Program-made: the position numbers and the translations under genes
Part shown: piece after piece, positions 1 through 9,000 of the stretch
Layout of the letters: each line of letters begins with the position of its first letter
Numbering within the stretch: position 1 is the first letter of the stretch
Assembly: GCF_900115005.1 (NCBI RefSeq)
Contig: NZ_FOUY01000044.1
Span: 1-47,823, forward strand
From: Pseudonocardia ammonioxydans
GTDB taxonomy: Bacteria; Actinomycetota; Actinomycetes; Mycobacteriales; Pseudonocardiaceae
Reading direction: 5' to 3'
DNA: 47,823 bases
The notes under the pieces: model-generated
What the model was told of the DNA's origin: nothing
The model's input: only the letters and a program-made list of their open reading frames with translations
Database searches by the model: none

Positions 1-280
1 CACTTGCGGGGTCGCCGAGGGCGTCGAGGACGTAGTCGCGCACGTCGTCGCGGACCCCGTCGACGTCCCAGTCCGCGGTGCGCAACATCCGCTGCGTCCC
101 GTCCGGCGAGACCGCCCCCGCATGCTCGGCCAGCGTCCACCCGTTCTTGCGCTCCAACCCGGCCAGCAACCCGCGCACGTACGCCCCAGCCCGCGCGCGA
201 GGCTCACGACGGAAGAACCGCGGCCCGATCGAGGCTATGACCTGGTCCAACGCCGTTACCCATCCAGCAAGATCCACCAC
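1..280 (-). CDS. IS701-family transposase, N-terminal part (cut by window edge)
   Basis: The minus strand from a GTG-GTG start encodes about 93 residues before the window ends. The sequence opens VDLAGWVTALDQVIASIG, continues with RFFRREPRARAGAYVRGLLA and ERKNGWTLAEHAG, and then has SPDGTQRMLRTADWD. This is the characteristic N-terminus of IS701/IS4-like DDE transposases of actinobacteria; the catalytic DDE residues lie outside the window. An in-frame stop lies just upstream, so the GTG at 280 (or 277) is the earliest possible start. Whether the full element is intact cannot be judged. Its promoter-side end must fall between here and the 3' end of pyrD. Confidence 0.8.
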   Translation of the reverse strand, partial: MVDLAGWVTALDQVIASIGPRFFRREPRARAGAYVRGLLAGLERKNGWTLAEHAGAVSPDGTQRMLRTADWDVDGVRDDVRDYVLDALGDPAS

Positions 281-378
281 CCGGCGATCATCACCGCCGA
301 ACCCGGATCAGCCTCTCACGACACGCCGAAACGCCGTTGCAGTATCTGTCGCCGGCGGGGACAGAGGGAGCAGCGGGC
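281..378. other. Short gap holding the outer end of the IS701-like element
   Basis: This gap separates the transposase start from the end of pyrD. It should hold one terminal inverted repeat of the insertion element. The other end is outside the window, so the repeat cannot be matched here. No gene is seen. Confidence 0.4.
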
Positions 379-1482
379 TCAGAGATCCGCGCCGACCGCC
401 TGGGAGACAGCGGTGAAGCCGTCCCGGCGGACGAGCTCGGCCAGCTCGCGGTGCACCCGCGAGGGCCAGAGCAGCCCGCCGTAGACGAACCCGGTGTAGG
501 CCTGCACGAGCGAGGCGCCGGCCCGGATCCTGCGGTAGGCCTCCGCGGCGTCCTCGATCCCGCCCACGGAGATGACGATCTGCTCCGCGGAGAGCCGGGC
601 GCGCAGCCGTCGTACGACCTGGAGGGCCTGGGCCGCGAGCGGACGGCCGGAGAGACCACCGGCGCCGAGGGCCGCCACGTCCGTCGCGGGGGTACGAAGG
701 CCCTCGCGGGACACGGTGGTGTTCGTGGCGACCACGCCGTCGAGCCCGAGGCGCACCGCGAGATCGGCGATGGCGTCGACGTCGGCGTCGGCCAGGTCGA
801 CCGTGATCTTCACGAGCAGCGGGACCCGCCGGTCGCCGGCGACACGGTCGAGCTCGTCGCGGACCGCCACGAGGAGCGGCTCCAGCACGTCGACCTGCTG
901 CAGGTCCCGCAGGCCCGGCGTGTTCGGTGAGCTGACGTTGACGACGACGTAGTCGGCGTAGGCACCCAGCGCGGCAGCGCTCGCGCGGTAGTCCTCGGCG
1001 GCCTCGGCGGCCGGCACCACCTTGCTCTTGCCGATGTTCACCCCGAGCACCGGCATCCCGGCGCCCGGACGGAACCGGAGCGCGGCAAGCCGCGGCGCGA
1101 CCGCCGCGGCACCGGCGTTGTTGAACCCCATCCGGTTGATCAGCGCGTGGTCGTCGACGAGGCGGAACAGCCGCGGCCTGGGATTGCCGGGCTGCGCACG
1201 CCCGGTCACGGTGCCGATCTCCACGGCGGCGAAGCCGAGCCGCCCGAGCGCCAGCACGCCCTCGGCGTCCTTGTCGAACCCGGCCGCGAGCCCCAGGGGA
1301 CCCGCGAACCGGAGCCCGAGCGCCTGCGTCCGGAGGACGGGGTCACCGGCCGTGAGGCGGCCCGCGATCCGCGGTCCTACGCCGGGTGCGCCACCGAGCG
1401 CGCGGACGACGCCGAAGCCCATCCGGTGCGCGGGCTCGGACGGGACGTGCCGCAGGACGGTGCGCATCAGGGCGTCGTACAT
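379..1482 (-). CDS. pyrD: Dihydroorotate dehydrogenase (quinone)
   Basis: The product (about 367 residues) is a class 2 dihydroorotate dehydrogenase. It oxidises dihydroorotate to orotate in pyrimidine synthesis with membrane quinone as acceptor. The N-terminus MYDALMRTVLRHVPSEPAHR matches the membrane-associating helix of class 2 enzymes. The FMN barrel follows, with GLAAGFDKDAEGV, NRMGFNNAGA, GVNIGKSK and VNVSSPNTPGLR, where the Ser is the class 2 catalytic base. Near the C-terminus are GGLSGRPL and a glycine-rich phosphate-binding segment (SVGGIEDAAEA). I chose the ATG at 1482 because it gives the family N-terminus and follows a G-rich stretch; in-frame starts at 1491 and 1497 are possible. 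No other pyrimidine gene is nearby. Confidence 0.93.
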   Translation of the reverse strand: MYDALMRTVLRHVPSEPAHRMGFGVVRALGGAPGVGPRIAGRLTAGDPVLRTQALGLRFAGPLGLAAGFDKDAEGVLALGRLGFAAVEIGTVTGRAQPGNPRPRLFRLVDDHALINRMGFNNAGAAAVAPRLAALRFRPGAGMPVLGVNIGKSKVVPAAEAAEDYRASAAALGAYADYVVVNVSSPNTPGLRDLQQVDVLEPLLVAVRDELDRVAGDRRVPLLVKITVDLADADVDAIADLAVRLGLDGVVATNTTVSREGLRTPATDVAALGAGGLSGRPLAAQALQVVRRLRARLSAEQIVISVGGIEDAAEAYRRIRAGASLVQAYTGFVYGGLLWPSRVHRELAELVRRDGFTAVSQAVGADL

Positions 1483-1533
1483 GGCCCCCATCCTCACAGG
1501 TGGGAACCGGTGCCGGGGTGTGGCCTGCGACGC

Positions 1534-1905
1534 CTACCGGCCGCCCCGCGACAGGCCCAGCTGGTCGAGCATCCGCCGGTCCCGCTTCGTCGGGCGTCCC
1601 GCGCCACGCTCGCGACGGAACACCGGCACGGCGGCCCCGGTCGGCTCCGGCGGTGTGTGGTCGATGTAGCACTCCTGCGCGATCGGCGCCCCGACCCGCT
1701 TCTCGATGACCCGGGTGACCTCGACGATCCGGTTGCGGTCGTACACCCGTGCCCGGACCCGGTCCCCGACCTTGACCGGCGCGGCCGGCTTCGCGGGGCG
1801 GTCGTTGATCCGCACGTGCCCGCCCCGGCAGGCGGTCGCGGCGTCGGCACGCGTCTTGGCCAGGCGTACCGACCACAGCCAGCGGTCCACGCGGGTCGCG
1901 TCCAT
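1534..1905 (-). CDS. S4-domain RNA-binding protein (Hsp15/RqcP-like)
   Basis: This is a 123-residue basic protein. The S4 RNA-binding fold lies at the N-terminus (MDATRVDRWLWSVRLAKTRA, then GGHVRINDRPAKPAAPVKVGD) and a basic tail at the C-terminus (GAGRPTKRDRRMLDQL). Hsp15 and RqcP proteins bind 50S subunits carrying stalled peptidyl-tRNA. The order S4 domain, acidic/aromatic linker, GRPTKRDRR tail is typical of actinobacterial members. The ATG at 1905 starts exactly at the conserved DRWLW segment; the reading frame stays open upstream to 1965 but that extension is low-complexity. The gene is 51 bases upstream of pyrD on the same strand and may be co-transcribed with it. Confidence 0.85.
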   Translation of the reverse strand: MDATRVDRWLWSVRLAKTRADAATACRGGHVRINDRPAKPAAPVKVGDRVRARVYDRNRIVEVTRVIEKRVGAPIAQECYIDHTPPEPTGAAVPVFRRERGAGRPTKRDRRMLDQLGLSRGGR

Positions 1906-2009
1906 CCGGCCATCGTGCCATCGGGACGGCCGGCCGCGCCCGCGTTCGCCGTCCGGGCCGCGCACGCGTGGCCCGGGACGAGAGCCGGTTCCCCTGCGGG
2001 ACCGACGTC

Positions 2010-2021
2010 TACGCTGCCCGG
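2010..2021 (+). promoter_or_regulatory. Likely -10 element of a leaderless transcript
   Basis: TACGCT at 2010-2015 matches the actinobacterial -10 consensus TANNNT. It is followed by six bases and then the GTG at 2022. That geometry places transcription start at the start codon, as in leaderless actinobacterial mRNAs. No ribosome-binding site is visible, which agrees. A convincing -35 is not seen. Confidence 0.5.
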
Positions 2022-2900
2022 GTGGCCGAGACGATCGACTCCGTGCTGGTGGTGTTCAACCCGGGCTCCACCGGCGACGCCGATGCCCGCTCGCGCGCAC
2101 TGCGCGACGAGCTCGCCGCGGCCCGGCCCGAGCTCTCCGTGGAGCTGCGCCCCACCGAGTACGCGGGCCACGCGCGCGTCATCGCCCGGGAGGTCGCCGC
2201 CGGTCCCGGGCGCCCGCTGATCGTGTCGGCCAGCGGCGACGGCGGCTACAACGAGGTCGTCAACGGCATCGTGGACGTGCCCGGGACCGGTGCCGCGGCC
2301 GCGGTTCTCGCGGCGGGCAACGCGAACGACCACGAACGCGTGACCGCACGCCGGCCACTGGTCGAGGCGATCCTCGACGGCCGCACCGAACGGATGGACC
2401 TGCTCGAGCTCTGTCTGGGCGATGCGGCACCGCAGTACGCGCACTCCTACATCGGGTTCGGCCTGACCCCGGTCGTCGCCCTGCAGATCGAGGAGGGCGG
2501 TAAGGGCACGCTGCGCGAGGTGCTGTCGACGGTGCGGTCGTTCTGGGCCTTCACCCCGTTCGAGATCGAGTTCTCCACCGGCGACAGGAAGCGGGTCGAC
2601 CACCTGGTCCTCGCGAACATCGGGGAGATGGCGAAGGTCGCGGAGCTGAGCGAGGACAGCCGTCCCGACGACGGCCGGTTCGAGGTCGTGCTGCTCGAGC
2701 ACCGGCCGAAGTGGATGCAGGTGGCGATCGCGGTGAAGGCCGCCCTGCGCGGGCTGGGCCGGCAACCGGCCACATCGGAGTTCCGGTTCACCAGCTGCGG
2801 GCCGATGCCGGTGCAGGTCGACGGCGAGGTGAGCGACGTGGCGGCCGGTACCGAGGTGCGGGTGCGGTGCGCGGCGGGTGCCTTGAGCGTCGTGCGTTGA
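2022..2900 (+). CDS. Diacylglycerol kinase-like protein with an atypical nucleotide motif
   Basis: This 292-residue protein has the DAGK/sphingosine-kinase/NAD-kinase-like catalytic fold. It opens with a Rossmann-like strand (DSVLVVFNPGSTGDADARSR). The nucleotide loop follows at about residues 71-82, then AGNANDHERV, and a C-terminal beta domain (PMPVQVDGEVSD) typical of bacterial lipid kinases. Family members phosphorylate diacylglycerol or related lipids at the membrane. The usual GGDGT...NEVVNG loop reads SGDGGYNEVVNG here, and the usual GTxND segment reads GNAND. The core GDG and NEVVNG are kept, so the protein may still bind nucleotide, but lipid-kinase activity is uncertain. The GTG at 2022 is favoured because a -10 box sits 7 bases upstream. 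The stop codon lies inside a 14-base tandem repeat. Confidence 0.75.
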   Translation: MAETIDSVLVVFNPGSTGDADARSRALRDELAAARPELSVELRPTEYAGHARVIAREVAAGPGRPLIVSASGDGGYNEVVNGIVDVPGTGAAAAVLAAGNANDHERVTARRPLVEAILDGRTERMDLLELCLGDAAPQYAHSYIGFGLTPVVALQIEEGGKGTLREVLSTVRSFWAFTPFEIEFSTGDRKRVDHLVLANIGEMAKVAELSEDSRPDDGRFEVVLLEHRPKWMQVAIAVKAALRGLGRQPATSEFRFTSCGPMPVQVDGEVSDVAAGTEVRVRCAAGALSVVR

Positions 2901-2958
2901 GCCCCGTGCCTTGAGACCCGTGTACTGAGACCCGTGCACTGAGCCCCGTGTGCCGGCC
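2875..2958. repeat. 14-base tandem repeat across the stop codon
   Basis: Six successive 14-base units (starts 2875, 2889, 2903, 2917, 2931, 2945) resemble CCCGTGCCTTGAGA. The middle units differ at only two to four positions and the outer ones are more worn. Each of the first five units carries TGA, at 2884, 2898, 2912, 2926 and 2940. The one at 2898 is the stop of the preceding gene. Because 14 is not a multiple of 3, the TGAs fall in all three frames. Confidence 0.85.
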
Positions 2959-2989
2959 TCGTGTGGCTGCGTGCCCGGGGCGCGACGGG

Positions 2990-3811
2990 TCAGGCGCCCG
3001 CCGGAGCCAGGGTGAGCTCGACCGCGCCGAGCGTGCCGCCGTCGCCGAAGGATGCCCGGACCCGCGCGCCCGGGCGGGTGGCGACCGGCACGGTCGTGGT
3101 CCCGGTGGTGACCAGCGTGCCTGCCTCCAGCCGGGCCCCGAGCTGCGGGAGTGTCTCGGCCAGCCAGGCCAGTGCGGTCCACGGGTCGCCGAGGACGGAC
3201 GCGCCGCTGCCGGCGGCGGTGTCACCGTCGACCTGCAGCGTGGTCGCGACGGCCGCCAGGTCGAGGTCGAGACCGCCCTCGATCGCGGGACCGAGCACGA
3301 ACCGGCCGGCACAGGCCGCGTCGGCCAGCAGCGACGGGGCGCCGGCGGCCACGTAGTCGTCGAACCTCGACTCCGGCAGCTCCACGGCACAGTGGACCGT
3401 GGCGACCGCCGCCCGCAGGTCGTCCCGGGACGCGCCGGGGTCCACCGCGGTCCCCAGGACGAACGCGAACTCGGCCTCCGCGACCGCCATGTGCAGCTCA
3501 CCGGACGGGATGACGTCGCCGGGGGCGTGCCGGAACCGCTCGAACAACCGCCCGGGCAGCGGGGCGTCCACACCGATGTGGGCCTGTCCGGTCGCCGCCG
3601 TCGCCGCGAGCTTCCAGCCGTAGGCAGGGCCCGCCCGCTCGGACAACCGCTGCTGGGCGGCGAACCCCTCGGCGAGGGTGCGCGGGCGCAGCAGCTCGGG
3701 CAGTGCGGCGAGCCGCTCGCCGGTCGTCCAGGCCTGCCACAGGGCACCGGCGGTGCCGTCGGCGCGGACCAGGTCGACGGCGTCGAGGTCGGTGTGGCTG
3801 TGTGCGGTCAT
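2990..3811 (-). CDS. 2-keto-4-pentenoate hydratase-type protein (FAH superfamily)
   Basis: The 273-residue product belongs to the MhpD/HpaH/DmpE group. These hydratases or decarboxylases act on 2-hydroxypenta-2,4-dienoate-type intermediates of aromatic meta-cleavage pathways. Family segments visible are RPRTLAEGFAAQQRLSER, GPAYGWKLAATAATGQAHIG, a pair of acidic metal-ligand positions in MAVAEAEFAFVLG, ELPESRFDDY, and a C-terminal VTTGTTTVPV stretch. The ATG at 3811 is preceded by CCGCAGGCG, an adequate ribosome site. It lies 20 bases after malQ on the same strand, an unusual partner with no shared pathway. No ring-cleavage dioxygenase or aldolase is in the window, so the substrate is open. 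Confidence 0.82.
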   Translation of the reverse strand: MTAHSHTDLDAVDLVRADGTAGALWQAWTTGERLAALPELLRPRTLAEGFAAQQRLSERAGPAYGWKLAATAATGQAHIGVDAPLPGRLFERFRHAPGDVIPSGELHMAVAEAEFAFVLGTAVDPGASRDDLRAAVATVHCAVELPESRFDDYVAAGAPSLLADAACAGRFVLGPAIEGGLDLDLAAVATTLQVDGDTAAGSGASVLGDPWTALAWLAETLPQLGARLEAGTLVTTGTTTVPVATRPGARVRASFGDGGTLGAVELTLAPAGA

Positions 3812-3831
3812 CGCCTGCGGATACTGCCAGG

Positions 3832-5838
3832 TCACCGTTGCGGAGCGGCCCGCCGGTTCAGGACCTCGGCGACCCGGCGGACGCGGTCGTCGGCCAGGGC
3901 GTCCTCGAGCGTCACCGGGAGCGGGATCCGCCAGTTCGGGTACTCGTCGACCGTGCCGGGGAGGTTCGGCTGGCGGGGCTCGCCGACGACGTCGTACAGC
4001 GAGGCCAGCACGATCCGTGACCGCGCCGACGCCAGCAGCCCGTGCAGAGCCACGATGATCTCGTCCTCGCCCGGGTCGCCGTCGGAACGGTCCAGCAGCC
4101 CCTCCGTGACGAGCAGCTCGAGCAGCTCCGCACGCTCCGCCGCGGCCTTCTCCTGCTCCGCGGCGGGATCGTCGAGCAGGTCCAGCTCGGCGCGCACCCG
4201 CACGTGCTCGCCCCGCAGGAACCCGGGCGCGGTCGGCAGGTCGTGCGTGGAGATCGTTGCGACCGACCGTTCGGGCCAGCGCGACGGCGGCCGCAGCGGA
4301 CCGTCGTCGCCACCCGTCTCCGGGTCGGGGTCGCGGGAGAACCACAGCACCGTCGAGCCCAGCAGGTTGCGCTCGGCCATGTCCTCGCGGATCTGCGGGA
4401 TCACCGTGCCGAGGTCCTCGCCGACCACCAGTGCCTCCGCCCGGTGCGCCTCGAGGAGCAGGACCGCGAGCATGGCCTCGGCGTCGTAGTGGACGTAGGT
4501 GCCGCGGTCGGCGGTCTCGCCGGAGGGCACCCACCACAGCCGCCACAGCCCCATGACGTGATCGATCCGCAGACCGTCGGCGTGGGCGAGCAGGGCACGT
4601 GTCATGTCGCCGAACGCGGCGTAGCCGGTCCGCGCCAGGCGGTCCGGACGCCAGGGCGGCAGGCCCCAGGTCTGGCCGCGCTGGTTGAACGCGTCCGGCG
4701 GGGCGCCGACGGTGGCGTCCAGCGCGAGCACGTCCTGCAGCATCCAGGCGTCCGCGCCCTCGGGGTCGCAGCCGACGGCCAGGTCGTGGATGACCCCGAC
4801 CGGCATCCTGGCCTCGCGCGCCGCCGCACGCACGCCGGCCAGCTGCGCCTCGGCCTGCTGCTGCACCCAGGAGTGGAACGCGATCCGCGGGGCCAGCTCG
4901 CGCTGTGCGGCGGCGACACCGGGGCCGTCGGGCCGGCGCAGCTCCTCCGGCCAGCGCGACCAGCGGCCACCGTGCCGCTCGGCGAGCGCGCAGTAGGTCG
5001 CGAACGAGGTCAGGTCGGCGTCGGCGCGCCCACCGTCCGGATGTCCGGCGTTGCGCCACAAGGCTTCCAACGCCGACCGCTTCGCCGCCCACACCCGGTC
5101 GTGCGCGATGCGGTCGCCGGTGATCTCCGGGCGCAGCGCGTCGACCTCGGCCCGGGTGGCGGCGTCGGCATCGGCGTAGGCGGGCAGGTCGGTGATCCGC
5201 AGGGCGAGCGGGGTCGTGTAGCGGCGCGACGACGGCGTGTAGGGCGACGGCTGCACCGGCGGGACAGGGGTGACCGCGTGCAGCGGGTTGACCAGCACCG
5301 CGCCCGCGCCGTGCCCGCCCCGGACCAGGTCGGTGAGGTCGCCGAGGTCGCCGATGCCCCAGGACGACCGCGAGTGCAGCGCGTAGAGCTGCAGCATCCA
5401 GCCCCACGTGCGTGGCGGGTCGGGCAGCGCGGGCGGTGCGACGACGACGGTCGACCGTCCGCCGTCGGTCTCCAACAGGTAGCGGCCCGGCTCCAGGCCG
5501 ACCGGCAGCTCCCCGTCGACGTCGTGGGCCCGGCCGTCCTCGGCGGCCCGGCCGTCGGTGGCGGTGAGCCGCCCGCGACCGGGCACCGGACGGGTGCGGT
5601 CGCTGCGGTGGCCGATCGTCGGCGGCAGCGCGCCGGCCGCTGCCCGCTCCCGTGCCCCGGCGAGCGCGACCCGTTCCGCCCCGGGGCCGGAGACGTCCAC
5701 CTCCAGCAGCCCGAGGATCCGCCGTACCACCGCCGCGTCGATCGGCTGTTCGGTGCGTGTGCCGTCCAGATAGGAGGTCGCGACGCCGTGCGCGGCGGCG
5801 ATCTCGGCGAGCTCGGGGGTCACCGGGTCGCTGGTCAT
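3832..5838 (-). CDS. malQ: 4-alpha-glucanotransferase (amylomaltase)
   Basis: This is a 668-residue GH77 enzyme that transfers maltooligosaccharide segments between alpha-1,4-glucans in maltodextrin and glycogen metabolism. An N-terminal actinobacterial extension (about residues 1-160) precedes the barrel. Barrel landmarks are WGIGDLGDL, NPLHAV, SPYTPSSRRY, FNQRGQTWGLPPW, then the nucleophile Asp in ADGLRIDHVMGLWRLWW (about residue 426), the acid/base Glu in VVGEDLGTVIP (about 474), and the transition-state Asp in ISTHDLPT (about 531). All key residues are present. The ATG at 5838 is preferred over an upstream start at 5928 because the extension lacks family similarity. It is divergent from the large gene at 6092. 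Confidence 0.92.
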   Translation of the reverse strand: MTSDPVTPELAEIAAAHGVATSYLDGTRTEQPIDAAVVRRILGLLEVDVSGPGAERVALAGARERAAAGALPPTIGHRSDRTRPVPGRGRLTATDGRAAEDGRAHDVDGELPVGLEPGRYLLETDGGRSTVVVAPPALPDPPRTWGWMLQLYALHSRSSWGIGDLGDLTDLVRGGHGAGAVLVNPLHAVTPVPPVQPSPYTPSSRRYTTPLALRITDLPAYADADAATRAEVDALRPEITGDRIAHDRVWAAKRSALEALWRNAGHPDGGRADADLTSFATYCALAERHGGRWSRWPEELRRPDGPGVAAAQRELAPRIAFHSWVQQQAEAQLAGVRAAAREARMPVGVIHDLAVGCDPEGADAWMLQDVLALDATVGAPPDAFNQRGQTWGLPPWRPDRLARTGYAAFGDMTRALLAHADGLRIDHVMGLWRLWWVPSGETADRGTYVHYDAEAMLAVLLLEAHRAEALVVGEDLGTVIPQIREDMAERNLLGSTVLWFSRDPDPETGGDDGPLRPPSRWPERSVATISTHDLPTAPGFLRGEHVRVRAELDLLDDPAAEQEKAAAERAELLELLVTEGLLDRSDGDPGEDEIIVALHGLLASARSRIVLASLYDVVGEPRQPNLPGTVDEYPNWRIPLPVTLEDALADDRVRRVAEVLNRRAAPQR

Positions 5839-6091
5839 GGGGTGATTCTGGCCGATCCGGGCGTACCCGGCGCGGCCGGATCGGCGCGGTGGCGCGACGC
5901 GGATCGCCGACACGCGGGCACTGTTCACCCACCCCGGGCACGCCGTGATCGGTGCTACGGTTCGTCGCCGGACGCGCCGACCGGGTCACGGGTCCTGCCG
6001 GACCGTGGGCCCGCACCGGGGCGCCGGACCTTTCCGGGCTGCGACCGGGGTCGTGGGCCCGGTTCGTCCGCTCCGGCAGAAGGATCTCCAG
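5839..6091. promoter_or_regulatory. Divergent promoter region between malQ and the giant repeat protein
   Basis: This 253-base gap must hold both promoters. On the plus strand TACGGT at 5956-5961 is a reasonable -10 hexamer, which would give a leader of about 120 bases before the ATG at 6092. No strong -35 or operator is apparent. Confidence 0.4.
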
Positions 6092-9000
6092 ATGTCGACG
6101 TGGGCCCTGCTGGGGCTGTTGGTGGTGGTGCTGGTGGCCGTCGGGATCGCAGCGTTCCTGCGGTGGGGGCGGAACCGGGACGCGGACCCGACGTCGCAGG
6201 ACGACGCGCCGCCGCGCACCGTCGCCGATCTGGTGGACCGGCGGGCCCGCGGGCTCGACGACCATCCTCGCCGATCGGCCGAGGCCGCCGGTGAGGACGC
6301 GGAGGCACCGTCCACGGACGACGGCCACCCGGAGGACGCCGCTTCGCCCGATACCGGCGCGGCCACAGCGGGGCCGGCCGCTACGGACAACACCGATGCG
6401 GACTCCGGCGCCGGGAGCCCCGGCGGTGCGGGCTCCGGACGTACACGCCCGGACGACGAGGGCGACACGACCGGAGCGGCCTCCGAGGACGAGGTCGCCA
6501 CGGAGGAGCTCCCCGCCGGAGGGGACTCCGACGAGGTCACACCGGTGCTCGGTACCCGGTCCGCGCTCGGCCCGACGCACTCCTCCGCGCCCGACATCAC
6601 CCGGGTCGACGAGCACGCCGAGAGCGAGGCGCCCGGCAGCGCGGACTCGGGCAGGGCGAACGCGGGTACTGCGAACTCGGGTACAGCGAACTCGGGCACA
6701 GCGAACTCGGTCGCTGCGGCGTCGAGCACCACGACATCGAGCACCGCGCACTCCGGTGTCGGGGCCCCGGACAACGAGGCTCCAGGCAGTGAGGCCCGTG
6801 GTAGTGAGGCCCGGGGCAGTGAGGCGCTGGGCAGCGAGACGGCGGGCAGCGAGACGGCAGGCAGTGATGCGCCGGGCGGTGAGGCCCCGGGTGGTGCGTC
6901 CACGGACGGTGAGGCGCCCGACGGCGAGGTGACCGACCGGATCCCGCACGCCGGATCGGCGGAGCCCCGGGTCAGCCCAGACGTCAGTGTCGGTCCGATC
7001 GGGCCGCCGTGGTCCCGCGGTTTCAAGGACGGCAAACCGGTCGAGCCCGTCGAACCGCCGACCGCGCCGACGCGCCCGGTGCCGCGGCCGTCGCCGGTGG
7101 CCCGGCGGCGCCCGGTCGACCTCGGCGGCGCGGAGACCACGAGCCGGGGGCCGGACAGCTCGGCACCGGACATCTCCACCGCCCCCGAGCCGGCGACCGG
7201 CGCGGGCTCGATGCGGACGGCTGCGGGCCGCGTCACCGGCGGGGAACGGGGCACAGCCGAGGAAGGTGCCACCGGCGCGGCCGGACGCACCAGCGCGGGC
7301 GGGCCCACCAGCGCGGGCGGGGGAACCGCCGCGACGTCCGACACCAGCGGCGACGACACCAGTAGCGACGTCGTGCCCGCCTGGTCCGTGACCGGACCCG
7401 TCCCGGACGGACCCGCGAACGAGGTCGAGGTCGACGAGATCGCCGCGGGCCGGGCACAGGGTGGCCCGTCGGGCCCGGCCGATCCGATCGAGTTCGGGCG
7501 CGGTGCCGAGTCGCCCGGTGCGACGGCGGATCGCGGTTCCCTCCGCGCGGCCGGTGCCGGTGTGGCCGGCGCGGCTGCGGCCGGTGCGGCCGTCGCCGCC
7601 GGTGCGGTCGCCGGACGGCGGGGCGCGAAGCACGCCACCACGTCCGGGACCACGACCTCCACCGGGGGCAGCGCGACCGGGGACGCTGACACGGGGGGCG
7701 CCGCCGGTCCCGCCGCGTCGGGAGACGCACCCACGGGGGCCACCGCCGGGGAAACTGCCACCGCGGGCGCACCCACCAGGGAGGCCGCTACGGGCGACGC
7801 ACCCACGGACGCTGCCGGGGACGCCGTCACCGGGGGTGCACCCACGGGCAAGGCCGCCACGGGCGACGCACCTACGGGGGACGCTGCCGGAGAGGCCGCC
7901 ACCGTGGGCGCACCCACCAAGGATGCCGCCACGGGAGACGCACCCTCGGCGGACGCCGCCGGGGGCGCATCCACCGGGGGTGCATCCACCGGGGAGACCG
8001 CCACGGGCGAAGCACCCACGGGGGCCGCCGCATCGGGCGAGGCACCCACGAGGGCCGCCGCCGGGGACGCCGCCGCCGGGGACGCCGCCACCGCGGGCGC
8101 ACCGACGAGAGCGACCGCCGGGACCGCCGTTCCGGGTACCGCGACGGGAAGCACTGCGGACGCCGAGACGGTGACCGCAGGCAGGGCCGGCACGGAGCAG
8201 GAGCCCACCCGCGAGGCGTCCGGCGGAACGTCCGCCGCCGGTGCGACGTCCGGCGACGTGTCCGGCACGAGCGCCGCACCGCGCGCGACGGCGGGCACGA
8301 CGACCGTTGCGGGTGCAGCACCGGCCGACGCGAAGACCACGCCCGGCTCGGGGAAGGGCGCTGGGGCCACTCCTGCGCCCGGCGCGAGTGCGCCCGGCGC
8401 GAGTACGGCGGGCGCGCCCGGCGCCGAGCAGGTCGACAGCGGTTCACGTCCGACTGACGAGAACCGCTCGACCGCAACCGGACACGGGCCTACCGGCACC
8501 ACCGCGGCGGCCGGGCACGCCCCGGGCGGCGACACCGCCGGTGGGGACGCCCCGGGCGGTGACGGCGCGGTTGGTGACGGCGCGAACGGTGACGGCACGG
8601 CTGATGGCGGCACGGCTGGTGACAGCACGGCTCGGGACAGCACGGCTCGGGACGGCGCGGTCGCGGCCGACACCGCACCGAGCCCCGCGACCGGACAGGT
8701 GACCGGTTCGGCCGGGACAGGCGCGGGTCCGTCCGGCACCGTGGCGGCCGCCGGTGTCGCTGCCGTCGGCCTCACCGCTGCGGGCGTCGCTGCAGCCGGA
8801 AGCGTTGCCGGTCGGGGGGAGCCCGCAGAGCGCTCCACCGGCCGGAGCACTACCGGGGATGCCGTGTCCTCTCCGGACCGCAGCGCCACCGCGTCCGTGT
8901 CCTCCACGGACCGTCACCGGAGCGCCGCGACCGGCGAGACCTCCGCGGGACGGGGCGAGACCACCACCGGCGAGACCGCAGGCGGCAGCGTCGCGAGCGG

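Noticed and set aside
6656..8670. CRISPR-like arrays
   Set aside because: The repeats are in frame, 15 bases long, without unique spacers, and lie inside a protein gene.
3812..8907. Long minus-strand frames opposite and beyond the large repeat protein (upstream extension of the hydratase frame to 7633, and a frame at 5986-8907)
   Set aside because: They are antisense shadows of in-frame repeats or run through malQ in another frame. Their repeat structure mirrors the plus-strand pentapeptides, and only the plus frame has a start with ribosome site, an anchor helix and C-terminal domains.
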